Positions 9,356 to 17,758 of a DNA stretch of 64,000 bases are shown here, piece after piece. The notes beneath the pieces are model-generated. The model did no database searches and had not been told where the DNA came from. It saw only the letters and a program-made list of their open reading frames with translations. Source of the DNA: Geothrix terrae (GTDB lineage: Bacteria > Acidobacteriota > Holophagae > Holophagales > Holophagaceae); NCBI RefSeq assembly GCF_022808775.1, contig NZ_JAKZLA010000005.1, positions 1 to 64,000 on the forward strand. Reading direction: 5' to 3'. Both the position numbers and the translations under genes were made by a program. How positions within the stretch are numbered: the stretch's first letter is position 1; each line of letters opens with the position of its first letter.

Positions 9356-10756
9356 ATGGCCCTCAAAGAACGACCGAAACCCTATCTGCTGCCGGAGTAC
9401 TGCAAGGGCTGCGGCCGGTGTCTCGACGCCTGCGCGAAGGACTGCATCCACCTCAGCGACCAGATCAACCCCCTGACGGGCCTGGTTCCCGTGGAGCTGG
9501 ACCTGACGAACTGCAACGCCTGCGGTCTCTGCATGGACGCCTGCCCCGAGCCCTACGGCCTGCGGCCCGCCCATGAGGGCGAGATCCAGGACTTCGAGCT
9601 GGAGGACCCGGCCAAGCTCTTCGGCGTGAAGCCCAGCGATGCTCCCGAGCCGGTGGACATGCCCTCGGAAGTGCTGCCCCTGCCCCGCACGGAGCCCCTG
9701 GTCATCAAGGGCACGTACGCTTCGGCCCTGGGTGCCCTGCTCGCAGGCTGCCGCCACGTCTACGGCTATCCCATCACCCCCTCCACCGAGGGCGCCGAGC
9801 TGATGGCCAAGTTCCTGCCCAAGCTCGACGGCACCTTCATCCAGGCCGTCAGCGAAGTGGCCACGGTGAACATGATGTACGGCACCGCCGGCGCGGGCCT
9901 GCCCACCATGACCTTCACCTCCTCGCCGGGCTTCAGCCTGATGCTCGAGGGCGTGTCCTACATGATCGGCGCGGAGCTGCCGGGCGTCTTCGTGAACGTC
10001 ATGCGCGGCGGGCCGGGCCTCGGCAACATCGCCCCCGAGCAGGCCGACATCAAGCTCGCCTGCCACGGCCTGGGCCACGGCAACACCCGGGCCCTGGTGC
10101 TGGCGCCCGCCACGCCCCAGGAGATGCTCGACCTGACCATGCTGGCCTTCGAGCTGAGCTTCAAGTACCGCAACCCCGTGATCCTCCTCGGGGACGGCTA
10201 CCTGGGCCAGATGACGGGCAAGGTCCAGCTGCCCGACACCATGATCAAGCCCGGCATTCCCAAGTGGGCGGTCTACGGCGATGCCATGCACCGCAAGAAC
10301 GTCATCACGTCGATCTTCCTCACCGAGTCCGACCTCGAGGCCCACAACGTCCACCTGAACGCCAAGTACGAGGCCATGCAGGTGGAGGCCCGCGCCGAAT
10401 CCTTCCTGTGCGAGGACGCGGAGGTGGTGCTCATCGCCTGCAACACCCCGGCCCGCACCGCCAAGGGCGCGGTCCAGGAGCTGCGGCACCAGGGCGTCAA
10501 GGCCGGCCTCTTCCGGCCCATCACCCTCTGGCCCTTCCCTGTGGAGGAGCTGAAGGCCGCCATCCACGGCGCCCAGCGCCTCGTGGTGGTGGAGGCCAGC
10601 GCCGGGCAGCTGGAGGACGAGATCCGCCTCGCCCTCAGCAAGGCCGGCGTCCACCAGTTCCCCGAGATCGAATCCGTGCGCCGCATGGGCGGCGTCCTGC
10701 CCCAGCAGAGCGAAATCATGACCCGGGTCCTGGGTCGGAAGGAGGTGCTCGCATGA
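9356..10756 (+). CDS. 2-oxoacid:ferredoxin oxidoreductase, ferredoxin-alpha fusion
   Basis: A 466-residue fusion of the delta (ferredoxin) and alpha subunits of a 2-oxoacid:ferredoxin oxidoreductase, which decarboxylates a 2-oxoacid to acyl-CoA and reduces ferredoxin. The N-terminus carries two [4Fe-4S] motifs, CKGCGRCLDAC (about 17-27) and CNACGLCMDACP (about 54-65). The alpha part starts near 120 with YGYPITPSTEGAEL, has EVATVNMMYGTAGAG and a domain II GDGYLGQM. The start ATG has GGAG 5 bp upstream and removes 11 residues of unlikely extension. The stop overlaps the next ATG (ATGA). Substrate (branched-chain, 2-oxoglutarate or other) cannot be settled from sequence; VorB/KorA are closest in type. 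Confidence 0.88.
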   Translation: MALKERPKPYLLPEYCKGCGRCLDACAKDCIHLSDQINPLTGLVPVELDLTNCNACGLCMDACPEPYGLRPAHEGEIQDFELEDPAKLFGVKPSDAPEPVDMPSEVLPLPRTEPLVIKGTYASALGALLAGCRHVYGYPITPSTEGAELMAKFLPKLDGTFIQAVSEVATVNMMYGTAGAGLPTMTFTSSPGFSLMLEGVSYMIGAELPGVFVNVMRGGPGLGNIAPEQADIKLACHGLGHGNTRALVLAPATPQEMLDLTMLAFELSFKYRNPVILLGDGYLGQMTGKVQLPDTMIKPGIPKWAVYGDAMHRKNVITSIFLTESDLEAHNVHLNAKYEAMQVEARAESFLCEDAEVVLIACNTPARTAKGAVQELRHQGVKAGLFRPITLWPFPVEELKAAIHGAQRLVVVEASAGQLEDEIRLALSKAGVHQFPEIESVRRMGGVLPQQSEIMTRVLGRKEVLA

Positions 10757-12183
10757 GCAAGGCCAGCGTCTTCTACGACAAGTTCGAGCGCCATTCCCAC
10801 GGTGAGGGCCTGAAGGGCCACGCCACCCACTACTGCCCCGGCTGCGGCCACGGCCTGGCCCACAAGTACCTGGCCGAGGCCATCGACGAGCTGGGCATCC
10901 AGGACCGCACGGTGGCCGTAAGCCCCGTGGGCTGCTCCGTGTTCCTCTACTACTACTTCGATGTGGGCAACACCCAGGCCGCCCACGGCCGTGCGCCCGT
11001 GGTCGCCCTCGGCCACAAGTTCGCCAACCCCGAGAGCATCGTGGTGAGCTATCAGGGCGACGGCGACCTGGCCTCCATCGGCCTCGCCGAGACCGTGGCC
11101 ACGGCCCAGCTGGGCGCCCCCATCACCGTCATCTTCATCAACAACGCCATCTACGGCATGACTGGCGGCCAGATGGCCCCGACCACGCTGATGGGCCAGA
11201 CCAGCTCCACCAGCCCCGCGGGCCGGAACGAGTACAACGGCCAGCCCCTGAAGATGGCCGAGCTCATCGCGGGCCTGGACGGCCCCATCTATGTGGAGCG
11301 CGTGGCCCTCTACGACGCCAAGCAGCGCATCAAGGCCAAGAAGGCCATCCACAAGGCCATGAAGCTCCAGGTGGAAGGCCGCGGGTACTCCTTCATCGAG
11401 GTGCTGGCCGAGTGCCCCACCCACCTGAAGATGAACCCCGAGGACACGGAGAAGTGGGTCAAGGAGTGCATGGAGCCCGTCTATCCCCTGGGCGTGAAGA
11501 AGGACCTCACGGTCGATCCCTGGTTCAAGCGGAACACCCCCTGCTTCAAGGGCGAGAAGATCCTCAGCCTGGCCGGGGCCACCTCCGAGCACCCCGAGCG
11601 CTTCTGCAAGGGCTTCCCCACGCACCTGGCCCCCAATGACATCTCGCTGAAGCTCGCTGGATCTGGCGGCGACGGCGCCCAGACTGCGGCCATGCTCATC
11701 GCCCGGGCCGCCATCAGCGAGGGCTTCGACGCCACCCACATCCCCAGCTACGGCCCCGAGAGCCGCGGCGGCACGTCCTACGCCGATGTCCACGTGGCCG
11801 AGGACGAGGTGCTGAACCCCGGATCCCCGGATCCCCAGGTGCTCATCGCCTTCAATGCCCCCAGCCTCGCCAAGTTCGGCCCCACGGTCCGCAAGGGCGG
11901 CTTCGTCATCTACGACAGCTCCGTGGTGACCGAGGCCCCGGCGCTGGATCCCAGCATCAAGATGTTCCCCGTGCCCTTCACGGGCATCGCCACCGACCTC
12001 GGCAAGGCCGTGGTGAAGAACATCGTGGCCCTGGGCGCTCTCCAGGCCGCCACGAACATCTTCCCCAAGGACACCCTGCTCGGCGCGATCCGAACAGCCC
12101 TGAAGGACAAGTGCGCCCTGATCCCCCTCAACGAAGAAGCCTTCGCCTGGGGCATCAAGTCGGTGGAAGCGCTCGACAAATAG
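10753..12183 (+). CDS. 2-oxoacid:ferredoxin oxidoreductase, beta-gamma fusion
   Basis: A 476-residue fusion of the thiamine-diphosphate beta subunit with the gamma subunit. The beta part (about 1-250) has HYCPGCGHGLAHKYL (cluster Cys and substrate region), the ThDP motif around YQGDGDLASIG and NNAIYGMTGGQMAPT. The gamma part begins near 295 with ISLKLAGSGGDGAQTAAMLI and contains IPSYGPESRGGTSYADV. Together with the preceding gene this gives a complete four-subunit enzyme from two polypeptides. The stop-start overlap with the alpha fusion implies coupled, equimolar translation. Confidence 0.88.
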   Translation: MSKASVFYDKFERHSHGEGLKGHATHYCPGCGHGLAHKYLAEAIDELGIQDRTVAVSPVGCSVFLYYYFDVGNTQAAHGRAPVVALGHKFANPESIVVSYQGDGDLASIGLAETVATAQLGAPITVIFINNAIYGMTGGQMAPTTLMGQTSSTSPAGRNEYNGQPLKMAELIAGLDGPIYVERVALYDAKQRIKAKKAIHKAMKLQVEGRGYSFIEVLAECPTHLKMNPEDTEKWVKECMEPVYPLGVKKDLTVDPWFKRNTPCFKGEKILSLAGATSEHPERFCKGFPTHLAPNDISLKLAGSGGDGAQTAAMLIARAAISEGFDATHIPSYGPESRGGTSYADVHVAEDEVLNPGSPDPQVLIAFNAPSLAKFGPTVRKGGFVIYDSSVVTEAPALDPSIKMFPVPFTGIATDLGKAVVKNIVALGALQAATNIFPKDTLLGAIRTALKDKCALIPLNEEAFAWGIKSVEALDK

Positions 12184-12206
12184 GCTCGCAATCCCAGGAG
12201 GCAGCC

Positions 12207-12470
12207 ATGACGGACATCGCCATCCAGACCACCCTCAACGCCGAGGAATGGAAGATCGTCATGGCCCTCCGGGAGATCCCGGACAGCCCGCTCCGCGCCA
12301 AGGTTTCCGGCCTTCTGGCCGAGCTGGCGCGGTTCATCCAGCAGCCCCGCTGCCTGGGCATGCAGAGTGATGGCTTCCCCTGCGGCAGCCCCCACACCAG
12401 CTGCGAGGAATGCCAGCACATGCTGAACGTCCTCGACGACCTGGCCGGGAGGATCCCGGTCCAGGGCTGA
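12207..12470 (+). CDS. Small four-cysteine protein in the oxidoreductase operon
   Basis: An 87-residue protein I do not recognise. It follows the beta-gamma fusion by 23 bp and has an AGGAGG site 5 bp before its ATG, so it is clearly expressed with it. The first half is helical (EEWKIVMALREIP, LLAELARFIQQ). The second half holds four Cys in CLGMQSDGFPCG and SCEECQ, a spacing that could bind zinc or an Fe-S cluster, then a short helix. No signal peptide. Position suggests an accessory or regulatory role for the oxidoreductase; this is inference. Confidence 0.75.
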   Translation: MTDIAIQTTLNAEEWKIVMALREIPDSPLRAKVSGLLAELARFIQQPRCLGMQSDGFPCGSPHTSCEECQHMLNVLDDLAGRIPVQG

Positions 12471-12520
12471 AGGCCTTTCAAGGCGGGTTAAGCTGGAGTT
12501 CCACCCACCTCGAGGACGTC

Positions 12521-13057
12521 ATGACCAAGCTCGCCCGGGCGCTGGCCTGCCTGATCGGAACCGCAGCCGTGATCCAGGCGCAGGGCGCGCCCTCGGACCC
12601 CTGGGGGCCCGTCCGCTTCCTGGTGGGGGAATGGCAGGGCGCCATCACGGGGGATCAGGGGACGGGCACGGCCACGCGCCCCTACCGCTTCATCCTGAGC
12701 GGCCAGTTCCTCCAGGAGCGAAGCATGGCCAGCTTCCCGCCCCAGCCCCTCCACCCCGACGGCACCGTGGCCAGCCACGCCAGCTTCCTGGCCTACGACA
12801 CCGCCCGGAAGGCCCTGGTGTTCCGCCTCCTCCGCCAGGAAGCATTCAGCGGTACCTTCATCCTCTCCCCGGCCCAGAGCCAGTCCACCAAGCTGGTCTT
12901 CGAAAGCGTGCAGCTGGACGGCGCCGCCACGTCGAAGGCCCGGGAAACCCTCGAACAGATCTCCCCCGAGGCATACGTGGAGACCTTCGAGGTCGCCGAG
13001 GCGGGGAAGCCGTTCTCGGTCAGGAGCCGCATCCAGTTCAAGCGGCGCCAGCCCTAG
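12521..13057 (+). CDS. Exported beta-rich protein, DUF1579-like
   Basis: A 178-residue exported protein. A Sec signal peptide covers about residues 1-20 (MTKLARALACLIGTAAVIQA) with a likely cut after AQG/AQA. The mature part begins with PVRFLVGEWQGAITG and alternates short beta strands with YRFILSGQFLQERS and FLAYDTARKALVFR, a pattern seen in lipocalin-like/DUF1579-type proteins (a WxG after 'FLVGE'). Function unknown. It is separated from the oxidoreductase operon by 50 bp and may have its own promoter. Confidence 0.7.
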   Translation: MTKLARALACLIGTAAVIQAQGAPSDPWGPVRFLVGEWQGAITGDQGTGTATRPYRFILSGQFLQERSMASFPPQPLHPDGTVASHASFLAYDTARKALVFRLLRQEAFSGTFILSPAQSQSTKLVFESVQLDGAATSKARETLEQISPEAYVETFEVAEAGKPFSVRSRIQFKRRQP

Positions 13058-13454
13058 CAGGGGTATCCAATCAGCTCATGCCACCGGCCCCACCGGGGCG
13101 GCCGGAGAGGGGACCTTGCTATCCCCTATGGACCAGAAGGATGGGCCCCAACGCTCCTTCAGCACTCGTCCCATATCGTTATTTATCCATCAGTGGGATG
13201 ACAAACAACGGCATTTGGCGGTGAGTCCCTGAAAACGACTTGCAGGGTGTCATCGGGTCCACATACTTCCTCCTGCGTCACGACCTCTGCTCCTCCGCCG
13301 ATAAGGCCCGACCCCTAACGGACGCCAGGCCCCTTCCCCGGGGTGGCGCATCTGAAACTCCCTCAGGGCCCCCGGGCCGCTTCGCCGCGACATGACGGCA
13401 GGAGCGGCTCTGTCCCCGCTCATCTTCCACTCCCTTTCTCCTGGAGGCATTGCC
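13058..13454. other. Long intergenic region before the 5'-nucleotidase gene
   Basis: About 400 bp without a convincing gene. It includes an imperfect GC hairpin near 13083-13106 after the preceding stop, an AT-rich patch near 13165-13220 and one sigma70-like promoter candidate. I see no tRNA, riboswitch consensus or mobile-element end in it. Confidence 0.6.
13240..13268 (+). promoter_or_regulatory. Candidate sigma70 promoter for the 5'-nucleotidase gene
   Basis: TTGCAG, 17 bp, ATACTT. The -35 matches four of six and the -10 four of six consensus bases at ideal spacing. The leader to the start codon would be about 180 nt. Confidence 0.35.
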
Positions 13455-15530
13455 ATGCGCAAGCTACTGCTGTCCTCCCTGCTGGCCCTGGCCGCCGCGA
13501 TACCTTTCATCACCTGCGGTGGCCGGTTCGGCGTCGACAAGGAAGGCAATCGCACCCTCGTCCTGCTCCACACCACCGACGAGCATTCCCGCCTGCTCGG
13601 CGTGGGCCCCGAGGTCGACGGCTACCCGGCCCTCGGCAAATCCCCACAAGGAAAGCTGGTGGGGGGCATCGCCCGGCGCTCCTCCATCCTCGCTGCCGAG
13701 CGGAAACGCGCGGAGGTCCTGCAGGAGAGCAGCCTGACCTTCTCCTCGGGCGACAACCTCATGGGCACCCTGTTCCAGGCCGCCTCCCTCACGGCCTCGC
13801 CGGATTACCGGGCCCTCAAGGCCCTGGGCTATGACGCCACCACTCTCGGCAACCATGAATTCGACGCGGGTCCCGCCTATCTGGCGGGTGCCCTGTATGC
13901 GGCCCAGGCCCAGGGTGGCCTCGTCCCCGTCATCGCCAGCAACATCCACTTCTCCGGAGAGGCGTCCGCACCCGACGCGGCCTTGGCCAGCCTCTACGAT
14001 TCCACTGGCCAGGACAGCGCCAAGCCCATCCGGCCGTACCTGGTGCTCCGGACCACCAACGGCCTCAAGGTGGGCGTGCTGGGCGTGCTGGGGGCCATCC
14101 CGGCCGCCACCGCTCCCCTCAAAGCCCCGGTCTCCTTCACCGTGCCGGAGGATCCCAACCAGGAGCTCCAGGCCCGGGTGGACGACCTCCGGACCACGGA
14201 GAAGGTGGACCTGGTGGTCCTGCTGGCCCACGCCGGAACGGAACCCGATACCCCCGAGCTGGGCGAGAGCTACCAGATCGCCCGGAACATCGCCGGCATC
14301 GACGTGATCCTGAGCGGCCACACCCATGTGACCACCCCGCCCTTCCTGGTGGCCAACGCAACCACCGGGAAGAACGTGATCGTGGTGGAACCCGGCTGGA
14401 ACGGGGAGGCCGTGGAGCGGCTCGTCCTCAAGGTCAAGCAGGACGGGACCATCCAGATGGATGCGGACCAGACCACCCTGATCCCCGTGGACGACCGCAC
14501 CCCCGCTGATCCCAAGATGAGGTACCTGGTAGATGAAGCCATCCAGGCCCTCGAGACCCCCGAGGAATGGACCGGCGCTGGCCAGTCCATGCTCGAGCGG
14601 ACGCTCAGCGATATCGAAGGCGCCGCCGTCGTGAATGATCCGAAGACGACCGGCGACCTGTTCTTCCGGAAGCTGGGCGCCACCACCTTCGAGCTGAAGA
14701 CCAGGCCCCGCAAGGAGACCGGCATGCTCCGTCTCGCGGCCGATTCGATTCTCGCCGAGGCCGAGGCTTCCGGGGGACCCACCCACGTGAGCCTCACCTC
14801 CTACGGCAACGTCCGGGACGGCATCCACCTGGGCTACAGCGGCACCATCGCGATGTCCGACGCCTTCCGGGTCTACCCCATGGGGCTCGGCCCCGATGCC
14901 CTGGGACACTACACCCCAGGCTACGGATTGGTGCGGGTGGCCATCCCCGCCATCGAGCTGAAGGCCATCCTGGAGGTCACCGCCACCTACCCCTTCGTGT
15001 CCCTGAATGGCGCGGACCAGTACGTGCTGCCCTCCGGCGTCTCCTTCACCTTCGACACGTCCCGGCCGGTCTTCGATCCCCTGGATCCGGGCAATCCCGC
15101 CAAGGGAAGGGTCACCCGGATCGCCTTCGCCACGAACCATGCCGCTCTGGATACCTACGACTTCCCGATCTTCGATTTCACCTATTCACCGGCCGGCTGG
15201 CTGAACGCGGACTATCCCTACATGCCGGTGGTCGTGGCGACGGATGTGTACCTCGCCCTGATGGCCCAGACCCTGGGACTCGCCTACTGGCTGCCGGACG
15301 CCACGCCCGCGGATTTCGCCGGCGGGACCAAGCTGGTGACGAACATCGGCCAGGTGATGCTCTTCCGGTCCACGGACGGTTCCTCGATCAAGGCCTACGA
15401 GGCCTTCGCGAAATACGTGCGCGCCCTCTGCCAGGCCAACGGCGGCGTCCTCCCCTCTCGCTACGACGACTTGTCGACCGAGGGTGCGGCGCCCAGGCGG
15501 GCCATCGGCACCGGCCCCGGCACGGAGTGA
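13455..15530 (+). CDS. Exported 5'-nucleotidase/UshA-family metallophosphoesterase
   Basis: A 691-residue exported phosphoesterase. The N-terminus MRKLLLSSLLALAAAI is a signal peptide; Cys in FITCGG could be a lipid anchor but the lipobox is imperfect. The calcineurin-like domain has LLHTTDEHSR (about 35-44), SSGDNLMG, GNHEFDAG, LAHAGTEPD and SGHTHVTTPP, i.e. all dimetal-binding motifs, with TDEH in place of the common TNDxH. The C-terminal 5'-nucleotidase domain (about 430-650) contains SLNGADQYVLPSG. It probably hydrolyses nucleotides or other phosphomonoesters in the periplasm. The ATG has GGAGG 8 bp upstream. Confidence 0.88.
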   Translation: MRKLLLSSLLALAAAIPFITCGGRFGVDKEGNRTLVLLHTTDEHSRLLGVGPEVDGYPALGKSPQGKLVGGIARRSSILAAERKRAEVLQESSLTFSSGDNLMGTLFQAASLTASPDYRALKALGYDATTLGNHEFDAGPAYLAGALYAAQAQGGLVPVIASNIHFSGEASAPDAALASLYDSTGQDSAKPIRPYLVLRTTNGLKVGVLGVLGAIPAATAPLKAPVSFTVPEDPNQELQARVDDLRTTEKVDLVVLLAHAGTEPDTPELGESYQIARNIAGIDVILSGHTHVTTPPFLVANATTGKNVIVVEPGWNGEAVERLVLKVKQDGTIQMDADQTTLIPVDDRTPADPKMRYLVDEAIQALETPEEWTGAGQSMLERTLSDIEGAAVVNDPKTTGDLFFRKLGATTFELKTRPRKETGMLRLAADSILAEAEASGGPTHVSLTSYGNVRDGIHLGYSGTIAMSDAFRVYPMGLGPDALGHYTPGYGLVRVAIPAIELKAILEVTATYPFVSLNGADQYVLPSGVSFTFDTSRPVFDPLDPGNPAKGRVTRIAFATNHAALDTYDFPIFDFTYSPAGWLNADYPYMPVVVATDVYLALMAQTLGLAYWLPDATPADFAGGTKLVTNIGQVMLFRSTDGSSIKAYEAFAKYVRALCQANGGVLPSRYDDLSTEGAAPRRAIGTGPGTE

Positions 15531-15566
15531 CCCCGCTGTTCGGAGCCATCCGTCAGGGTTGATCAC

Positions 15567-15602
15567 GAAGACCGTAGGAGAAACCCTTCTCCTGCGGTCT
15601 TC
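15567..15602. terminator. Bidirectional terminator between convergent genes
   Basis: A 16-bp stem with one T/G position (GAAGACCGTAGGAGAA against TTCTCCTGCGGTCTTC) and a 4-base loop, between the nucleotidase stop and the truB stop. U-tracts are weak, but stem strength and position support termination from both sides. Confidence 0.75.
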
Positions 15603-15613
15603 GCCGATGAGGT

Positions 15614-16513
15614 CTACAACCCGCCCCGCAGGTTCGCGAAGGTGCGGAGCCCCCCGTCATCGGAAGGCCTCAGGAGGGCCACCAGGCGGTCTGCGTGCAG
15701 GGCCCGCAGGGGCGCGCAGGGATCGGGGAAACCTTCGGGCATGGCCCAGGTCGCCGGCGTCGTCTCTCCGGCAGGAATGACGCGGCCGTGGGCCAGGTGA
15801 TCCGCCTCCACGTCAGACAGCAAGCGCGCTGGGCACCAGGGCAGCAGGTCCGCGCCGGTAAGCAGGCGCTCCCGGCCTTCGCCGGGATCCATCCAGGGGC
15901 CGATGGCCGTGCGGCGGAGGGCGGTCAGGTGGGCGCCGCACCCCAAGGCGCGACCCAGGTCCCGGGCCAGGCTGCGCACGTAGAAGCCGCCCCGGCAGGT
16001 GAGCTCCAGGGTGCTGCACCGGGGCAGCTCATGAGTTATCCAGCGGGCGGACAGCAGGAAGACGCGGCTGGGGCGCATGACCACGTCCTCGCCCCGATGC
16101 GCCTTCTTGTAGGCCGCCTCGCCCTCGATCTTCTTGGCGCTGGTGGCGGGGGGCACCTGATCCTGCCATCCCAGGAAGGGCGCCAGGGCGGCGTCCAGGG
16201 CCGCCGCGGTTAGGTGGGTGGCCGGGGCCTCCGAGATAGGCTTCCCGTGCAGGTCGCAGGTGTCCGTCTCCACACCCCAGACCACTTTGGCGAGGTAGGT
16301 CTTGGGCAGGGGATGCATCAGCTCCATGAGGCGCGTGGCCTGGCCCGCCAGCACCAGCAGCAGGCCGTCCGCGAAGGGATCCAGCGTGCCGCCGTGGCCC
16401 AGGGCCAGCTTCTTCTGCCCGGCCTCGAAGGCCCGGTGCTTGAAGCCGCGGATCACGTCAAAGCTGCTCTGGCCCACGGCCTTGTGGACGAGGTGGATCC
16501 CGGACTCCACCAT
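15614..16513 (-). CDS. truB: tRNA pseudouridine(55) synthase TruB
   Basis: TruB isomerises U55 in the T-loop of tRNAs. The 299-residue protein shows GHGGTLDPFADGLLLVLAG with the catalytic Asp (about residue 45), KTYLAKVVWGVETDTCDLHG and the RGGFYVRSLARDLG motif. The ATG directly follows the rbfA stop (TGA then ATG), the widely conserved rbfA-truB order. A C-terminal extension of about 60 residues matches the PUA-like tail position but is poorly conserved. Confidence 0.95.
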   Translation of the reverse strand: MVESGIHLVHKAVGQSSFDVIRGFKHRAFEAGQKKLALGHGGTLDPFADGLLLVLAGQATRLMELMHPLPKTYLAKVVWGVETDTCDLHGKPISEAPATHLTAAALDAALAPFLGWQDQVPPATSAKKIEGEAAYKKAHRGEDVVMRPSRVFLLSARWITHELPRCSTLELTCRGGFYVRSLARDLGRALGCGAHLTALRRTAIGPWMDPGEGRERLLTGADLLPWCPARLLSDVEADHLAHGRVIPAGETTPATWAMPEGFPDPCAPLRALHADRLVALLRPSDDGGLRTFANLRGGL

Positions 16514-16906
16514 TCAGGCGTCTTCCGCTTCCGGATCGACGGGGCGGGCGGCCCGCTCCTTCTCGATCTCCGCCAGCAGGGTCTCCATGTGGTTGCCTTC
16601 CTCGAGGGTACCATCCGGGAAGAAGCGCAGCTCGGGCACGCGCCGCATCTTGAGGCGGGAGGCCAGCTGGCTGCGGAGGAAGCCCGCGGCGCGGCCCAGG
16701 GCCTTGCGGGTGAGGGCGTCCTGGGCCTCCTGGTCGCCTCCATTGGCGGGCAGCACAGTGAAATACACCTTGGCCACGCTGCGGTCCGGCGAGAGCCGCA
16801 CGGCGGTGAGGGTGAGGAATCCGAGCTCCGGGTCGCGGAGCTCGCGCTGGATGAGGTTCGACAGCAGGAAATGGATCTGGTCTTCGAGGCGTTCAGGGCG
16901 CTGCAT
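16514..16906 (-). CDS. rbfA: Ribosome-binding factor A
   Basis: RbfA binds the 30S subunit during 16S rRNA maturation. The 130-residue KH-type protein begins QRPERLEDQIHFLLSNLIQ and has RDPELGFLTLTAVRLSPD and KMRRVPELRFFPDGTLEEG, all family hallmarks. The first member of a two-gene rbfA-truB unit, divergent from the methyltransferase gene across about 50 bp. Confidence 0.95.
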   Translation of the reverse strand: MQRPERLEDQIHFLLSNLIQRELRDPELGFLTLTAVRLSPDRSVAKVYFTVLPANGGDQEAQDALTRKALGRAAGFLRSQLASRLKMRRVPELRFFPDGTLEEGNHMETLLAEIEKERAARPVDPEAEDA

Positions 16907-16958
16907 GGGCTTCCTTCCATCCCCATTCTACCGGGCCTGGAGGTGTTAGCCTTCCCCG

Positions 16959-17696
16959 ATGGCCGACTGGTTCGAAAGCTGGTTCGACGAGGACTATGCC
17001 CTGCTCTACGCGCACCGGGACGCGGAGGAGGCCCGTCTGGCCGTGGCCATGGCCTTGCGCGAAGCCCCGGAGCTGGCGGCGGGCCCCGTGCTGGACCTGG
17101 GCTGCGGCGCGGGCCGCCACCTGGAGGTCCTGCGGCGGACCAACCCGCAGGCCTTCGGCATGGACCTCTCCGCCCCCCTGCTCCGCCTGGCCCCGGGAGA
17201 CCTGCGCCCCTGGCTCCTCCGCGGCGACATGCGCGCCCTGCCGGTGAGGGACGGAGCACTCTCCGGCGCCTGCCTCTGGTTCACGCCCTTCGGCTACTTC
17301 TCCGATGCCCAGAACCGCGCGCTGATGCTGGATCTCGGGCGTGTCCTCCGCCCTGGCGGCGCGCTCCTCATGGACTACCTCAACGCGGAGCTGGTGGCAC
17401 ACGAGCTGGTGCCCGAAGACACCCTGGAACGCTCGGGCGTGCGGGTCCAGAGCCGCCGCGCCATCGAGGGCGGCCGCATCGTGAAGCGCATGACCCTCAC
17501 GCAAGTGGACACGGGGGAGACCCGCCAGGTCCTGGAGAGCGTGCGGCTCTACGACCCCGCCGAGCTCTCGGCCCTGGCCGCCGACGCGGGGCTGCGCCTG
17601 CGGACCGTGAAGGGCACCTACGCCGGGGGTCCCTTCACCGAGGACAGCCCCCGCTGGATCGGCATCTTCGAGAAGAGCCCGGTCACTGATCGCTGA
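16959..17696 (+). CDS. SAM-dependent methyltransferase, class I
   Basis: A 245-residue methyltransferase. Motif I is VLDLGCGAGRHLEVL (about 44-58); acidic Asp in FGMDLSAPLL binds the SAM ribose; motif IV/post region is CLWFTPFGYFSDAQN and VLRPGGALLMDYLN. Such proteins methylate small molecules, RNA or protein; no substrate can be read. No strong ribosome site upstream. It ends 62 bp before pgk, so the two may be co-transcribed. Confidence 0.8.
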   Translation: MADWFESWFDEDYALLYAHRDAEEARLAVAMALREAPELAAGPVLDLGCGAGRHLEVLRRTNPQAFGMDLSAPLLRLAPGDLRPWLLRGDMRALPVRDGALSGACLWFTPFGYFSDAQNRALMLDLGRVLRPGGALLMDYLNAELVAHELVPEDTLERSGVRVQSRRAIEGGRIVKRMTLTQVDTGETRQVLESVRLYDPAELSALAADAGLRLRTVKGTYAGGPFTEDSPRWIGIFEKSPVTDR

Positions 17697-17758
17697 GGGC
17701 GGATAGCTGACAACCGCATCTTCCGTCAGAATGGACCTTCCAAGAGCAAGGAGCAGCC

